From Terana coerulea (taxonomy: Eukaryota; Basidiomycota; Agaricomycetes; Polyporales; Phanerochaetaceae): 12,787 nucleotides of DNA. Numbering within the stretch: the stretch's first letter is position 1; every line of letters begins with the position of its first letter. The notes beneath the pieces were generated by a model. That model was not told the origin of the DNA and searched no databases. It saw only the letters and a program-made list of their open reading frames with translations. This document shows, piece by piece, positions 10,303-12,787 of the stretch. The translations under genes were made by a program, and so were the position numbers. The stretch covers positions 1-12,787 of the forward strand of contig JAKOGH010000135.1 in the NCBI GenBank assembly GCA_024811115.1. Reading direction: 5' to 3'.

Positions 10303-12491
10303 ATGACCGAGAAATGTATCGGCAAACCATGGACGCAACACGAAGATGACCTCCTCGTGCAGGCGGTGGCGATACACGGCGAGAACGACAACTGGATGAA
10401 CGTCGCCGCCTGCATCCCTGGCAGGACGAACAAGGCGTGCAGAAAGGTGCGGCTGTCTCTGTCTTGTACGGCCCAGGCTCGAACAGACTTCCGGTGTAGC
10501 GGTGGCTGCATTCTCTCTCCCTAACGTCAAGAAGACGGCGTGGACCGTGGAGGAAGATGAGCTATTGCGGACCCTCTATGCTAGACATGGAGCCAAGTGG
10601 TCCGTGATCGCAAGATCTATCCCTGGCAGGACCGACGACGCTTGTTCCAAGCGATATCGAGAGGCGCTGGATCCGACTCTCAGGAGGGACGAGTGGACTT
10701 CAGAAGAGGATCAGCATCTCCTCGATGTCTACGCACGCTTGGGACCTCAGTGGGGAAAGGTTGGCAAAGAGCTCAACAGGGGCACCCTGGCTTGCCGCAA
10801 CAGGTACGCCCCATTTGGTCTTACTTTTCAGGGTGAAGGTCAATGACCTCTGTAGGTGGCGGTTGCTCGACAGGAAACGACGGGCCTCTGTGCCACAGGA
10901 GCAGCTGGTCTCAACACCGCTTGTCTCACCGTTTCCTGGAGAGATTGACAGCGCATCTGCGATGACAGCATCCTGGGCACCTATCCAATACATGCAGTCC
11001 CCTCCGTACTGGGAGACTGGAATGTCGTATCCGTCCATGCAGGGCAGTCTCTCTGGCCATCTCGCTGTCGCTGACTCTGTCTACCTCTCTCCTGAGTATT
11101 CCCCTACGTACTCACCTGAGTACTCGCCTCCTCAGCTCTATTCTCCGCCACACGCTACGAACCTTCACGACACGACATTCAGCCATCCACAGCCACCCAC
11201 ACCGCCTTTCAACTTCAATTCTTCCTCCTCGCTGTGCAAGGCCCTCTCTTTGCCGACCCTATCCCCTCCGACTTCCTATCTCTCCACACCAGCTCCCATC
11301 CGCCAACCTGAATTGCATAACGTTATATCACAACTTAATTCCGAACCTTTACCCGCCGCGAGTCAGCAGCCCTCTTTGCAGCCACGCTCTGCAACACAGC
11401 CATCTCTCGCGAGTGATGACGCTGCTGGATTGCCGAGGCTAGGCTCCACCGACATCTCTGTCCCCATCCCGTTCCCAAACTCCCCGTAGAGGCTGGTCCT
11501 GGCCATGAAATCAGCTATCCGACGCATGCTGTGATTTCTGCTGGTGTAGGTGGTATTTCCTCGGAACCCTCGGCAGCTTCTCCCACGGAAGCCAAGTTAT
11601 ATCCGACTCCTGCGTCGTCTCCGCGTGCGGAAGAGGGCGCGGGTAGTGTCAATCCAGCTACGTACGTTGATGGCATGGATCCTAGGCGTCATTACCGGAC
11701 CCCGCGGAGAAGAAGAAGGCAGCTGTAGGCAACCATGCTCGACGCAAGATCAAAGAGGCCGGTCCTCCACCACGACTGTCCGCTAAACTGCCTGTCACTT
11801 CTGGAGTGAGTAGTTGGTAGTTGGAACGGGCCTTGCAACCCCGAGCTGACGCGCGTTTCAACAGTGTGCACGCGTACGTCTGTGGAAATGAAGCTTGCTG
11901 GCCGAATGGTGCGGGTGCTAGCTTCAGCTGCTACGCGACCTCCCAAGAGCTCTACGACCACTGGAAGGTCGAACACGCTGAGGACACCTCCTGCCAAAGG
12001 CCGTTCATGTGTGGAATCGAAGGGTGTCGCCGTGGGTGGAGGGTAAGCGCTTTGGCCTCAACATTATCTCCGGATACTCACGAGTTACAGAGCATCAATG
12101 GGCTCCAGTATCATCTCCAAATGTGAGCCCAACCGTGGCAATTGTAAGATACTGGCTCTGATGATGTATTCTTAGATCCAAGGCGCACTTCCAGCAGGCT
12201 GTCAGCGCGAAGTTGATGAGTCATCCAGAGACTATCGTGCCACCGCCGATGGACCCGGAAGGCCCGAAGAAGAAAATGTATCCATGCTCTCATGCTGGCT
12301 GCCCCAACCAATATAGACAACTAAGTGGACTGCGATACCATCTGGCTCATGTACGTGGTTAGATTTACCACTTGTTCACACGCTAATTATACTGTATTCA
12401 GGGTCATCCGCAAGACCTGCCCACGCAACTGGATTTACTACCTCCCGCTCTGGCGAAGAAGGTCGAGGAGAAGATCCACGGGAAGTTGTGA
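10303..12491 (+). CDS. Transcription factor-like protein: three Myb repeats plus three C2H2-like fingers
   Basis: Probable nuclear DNA-binding regulator. Exons: 10303-10446, 10500-10803, 10856-11816, 11865-12042, 12091-12122, 12176-12350, 12402-12491. Introns are 48-53 nt. Restoring three bases gives 628 residues. Myb repeats have tryptophans at 10/31/50, 63/82 (Tyr 101) and 114/133/151, with the helix signature GRTNKACRK and GRTDDACSKRY. A Ser/Pro-rich linker with YSPEYSPP-type motifs covers about 160-430, and a basic patch (KKKAAVGNHARRKIK) follows. Fingers: C477-x4-C482...H503-x4-H508, C520-x4-C525-x12-H538-x6-H545, C578-x4-C583-x12-H596-x2-H599. The GLQYH and GLRYHLAHGH parts resemble the Sfp1-type finger pair. 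Frame slips lie near 10519-10521, 11462-11485 and 11700-11703. The 11817 donor keeps the frame; a stronger GTGAGT at 11806 would break it. Alternative: two genes, with the Myb protein stopping at 11489. Confidence 0.78.
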
Positions 12492-12787
12492 CTTCATTGT
12501 GATGGCACGCGAACCATAGCTTGAGACAGTAAAGGACTGGAAATTATGTGTTAAGTTTAGGGAAAGTATGCCAAGGCTAGTCCGCAGGTATTTACACCTT
12601 CAACTGGTGCTCTCATTTACGCTCGTCGTGGGATATCGGGCACCCGAGTGGTGCGGTGTGTGAACTCGCTCATCTGTAGCAAATAGCAACCCCTAGCAAT
12701 ATACCCGAATAATGTATGCGCCAGAGATGGCACAAACGCGTTCTTTTTGACACTCAAGCAGGAGCATTTCTGACATTGACAAGCGTG
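12492..12787. other. Downstream region, no gene recognised
   Basis: Probably the 3' untranslated region of the preceding gene and the start of the next intergenic space. Nothing distinctive was seen apart from AT-rich words such as AATAATGTA near 12708. Confidence 0.4.

Overview
The window looks like nuclear DNA of a basidiomycete fungus, most likely an agaricomycete. The genes carry many short introns (48-65 nt, GT...AG, mostly with CTRAY-like branch points), are GC-rich and closely packed, and encode universal eukaryotic proteins (MCM3, Prp17/Cdc40). The Myb and zinc-finger gene also resembles agaricomycete proteins. No bacterial, organellar or viral gene was seen.

Layout. (1) 1-2594, minus: MCM3, a subunit of the replicative helicase, cut by the left edge. 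(2) 2595-8032: a 5.4-kb stretch with few genes. It holds a 369-bp hAT-type MITE with 32-bp terminal inverted repeats and a perfect 8-bp target duplication (3546-3930), and a small minus-strand gene of three exons (4495-4904). That gene encodes a secreted 100-residue precursor with tandem 9-residue units ending in Gly-Trp-Lys-Arg. It also holds an inverted-repeat pair (about 6036-6113 and 6700-6785) and a diverged tandem duplication (about 7174-7880). (3) 8033-10108, minus: PRP17/CDC40, a WD40 splicing factor in seven exons. (4) 10303-12491, plus: a head-to-head neighbour of PRP17 that joins three Myb repeats, a Ser/Pro-rich linker and three C2H2-like zinc fingers.

The most interesting item is the 4495-4904 gene. 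Its signal peptide, regularly spaced Lys-Arg sites and near-identical cores (QFETAGW and QFETTGW, with the divergent members IYSNAGW and GSFETTGW) are the architecture of a Kex2-processed repeat protein. That class includes alpha-factor-type pheromones, Ustilago Rep1-like repellents and dikaritin RiPP precursors. I do not recognise this family, and no tailoring enzyme lies in the window.

A quality warning applies throughout. The three large genes read correctly only if nine single bases are restored, always as a missing base and each time in or next to a run of identical bases. Every intron phase closes exactly when this is done. Systematic homopolymer deletion errors explain this better than pseudogenes, because MCM3 and PRP17 are normally essential. 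The secreted-repeat gene needs no such correction.
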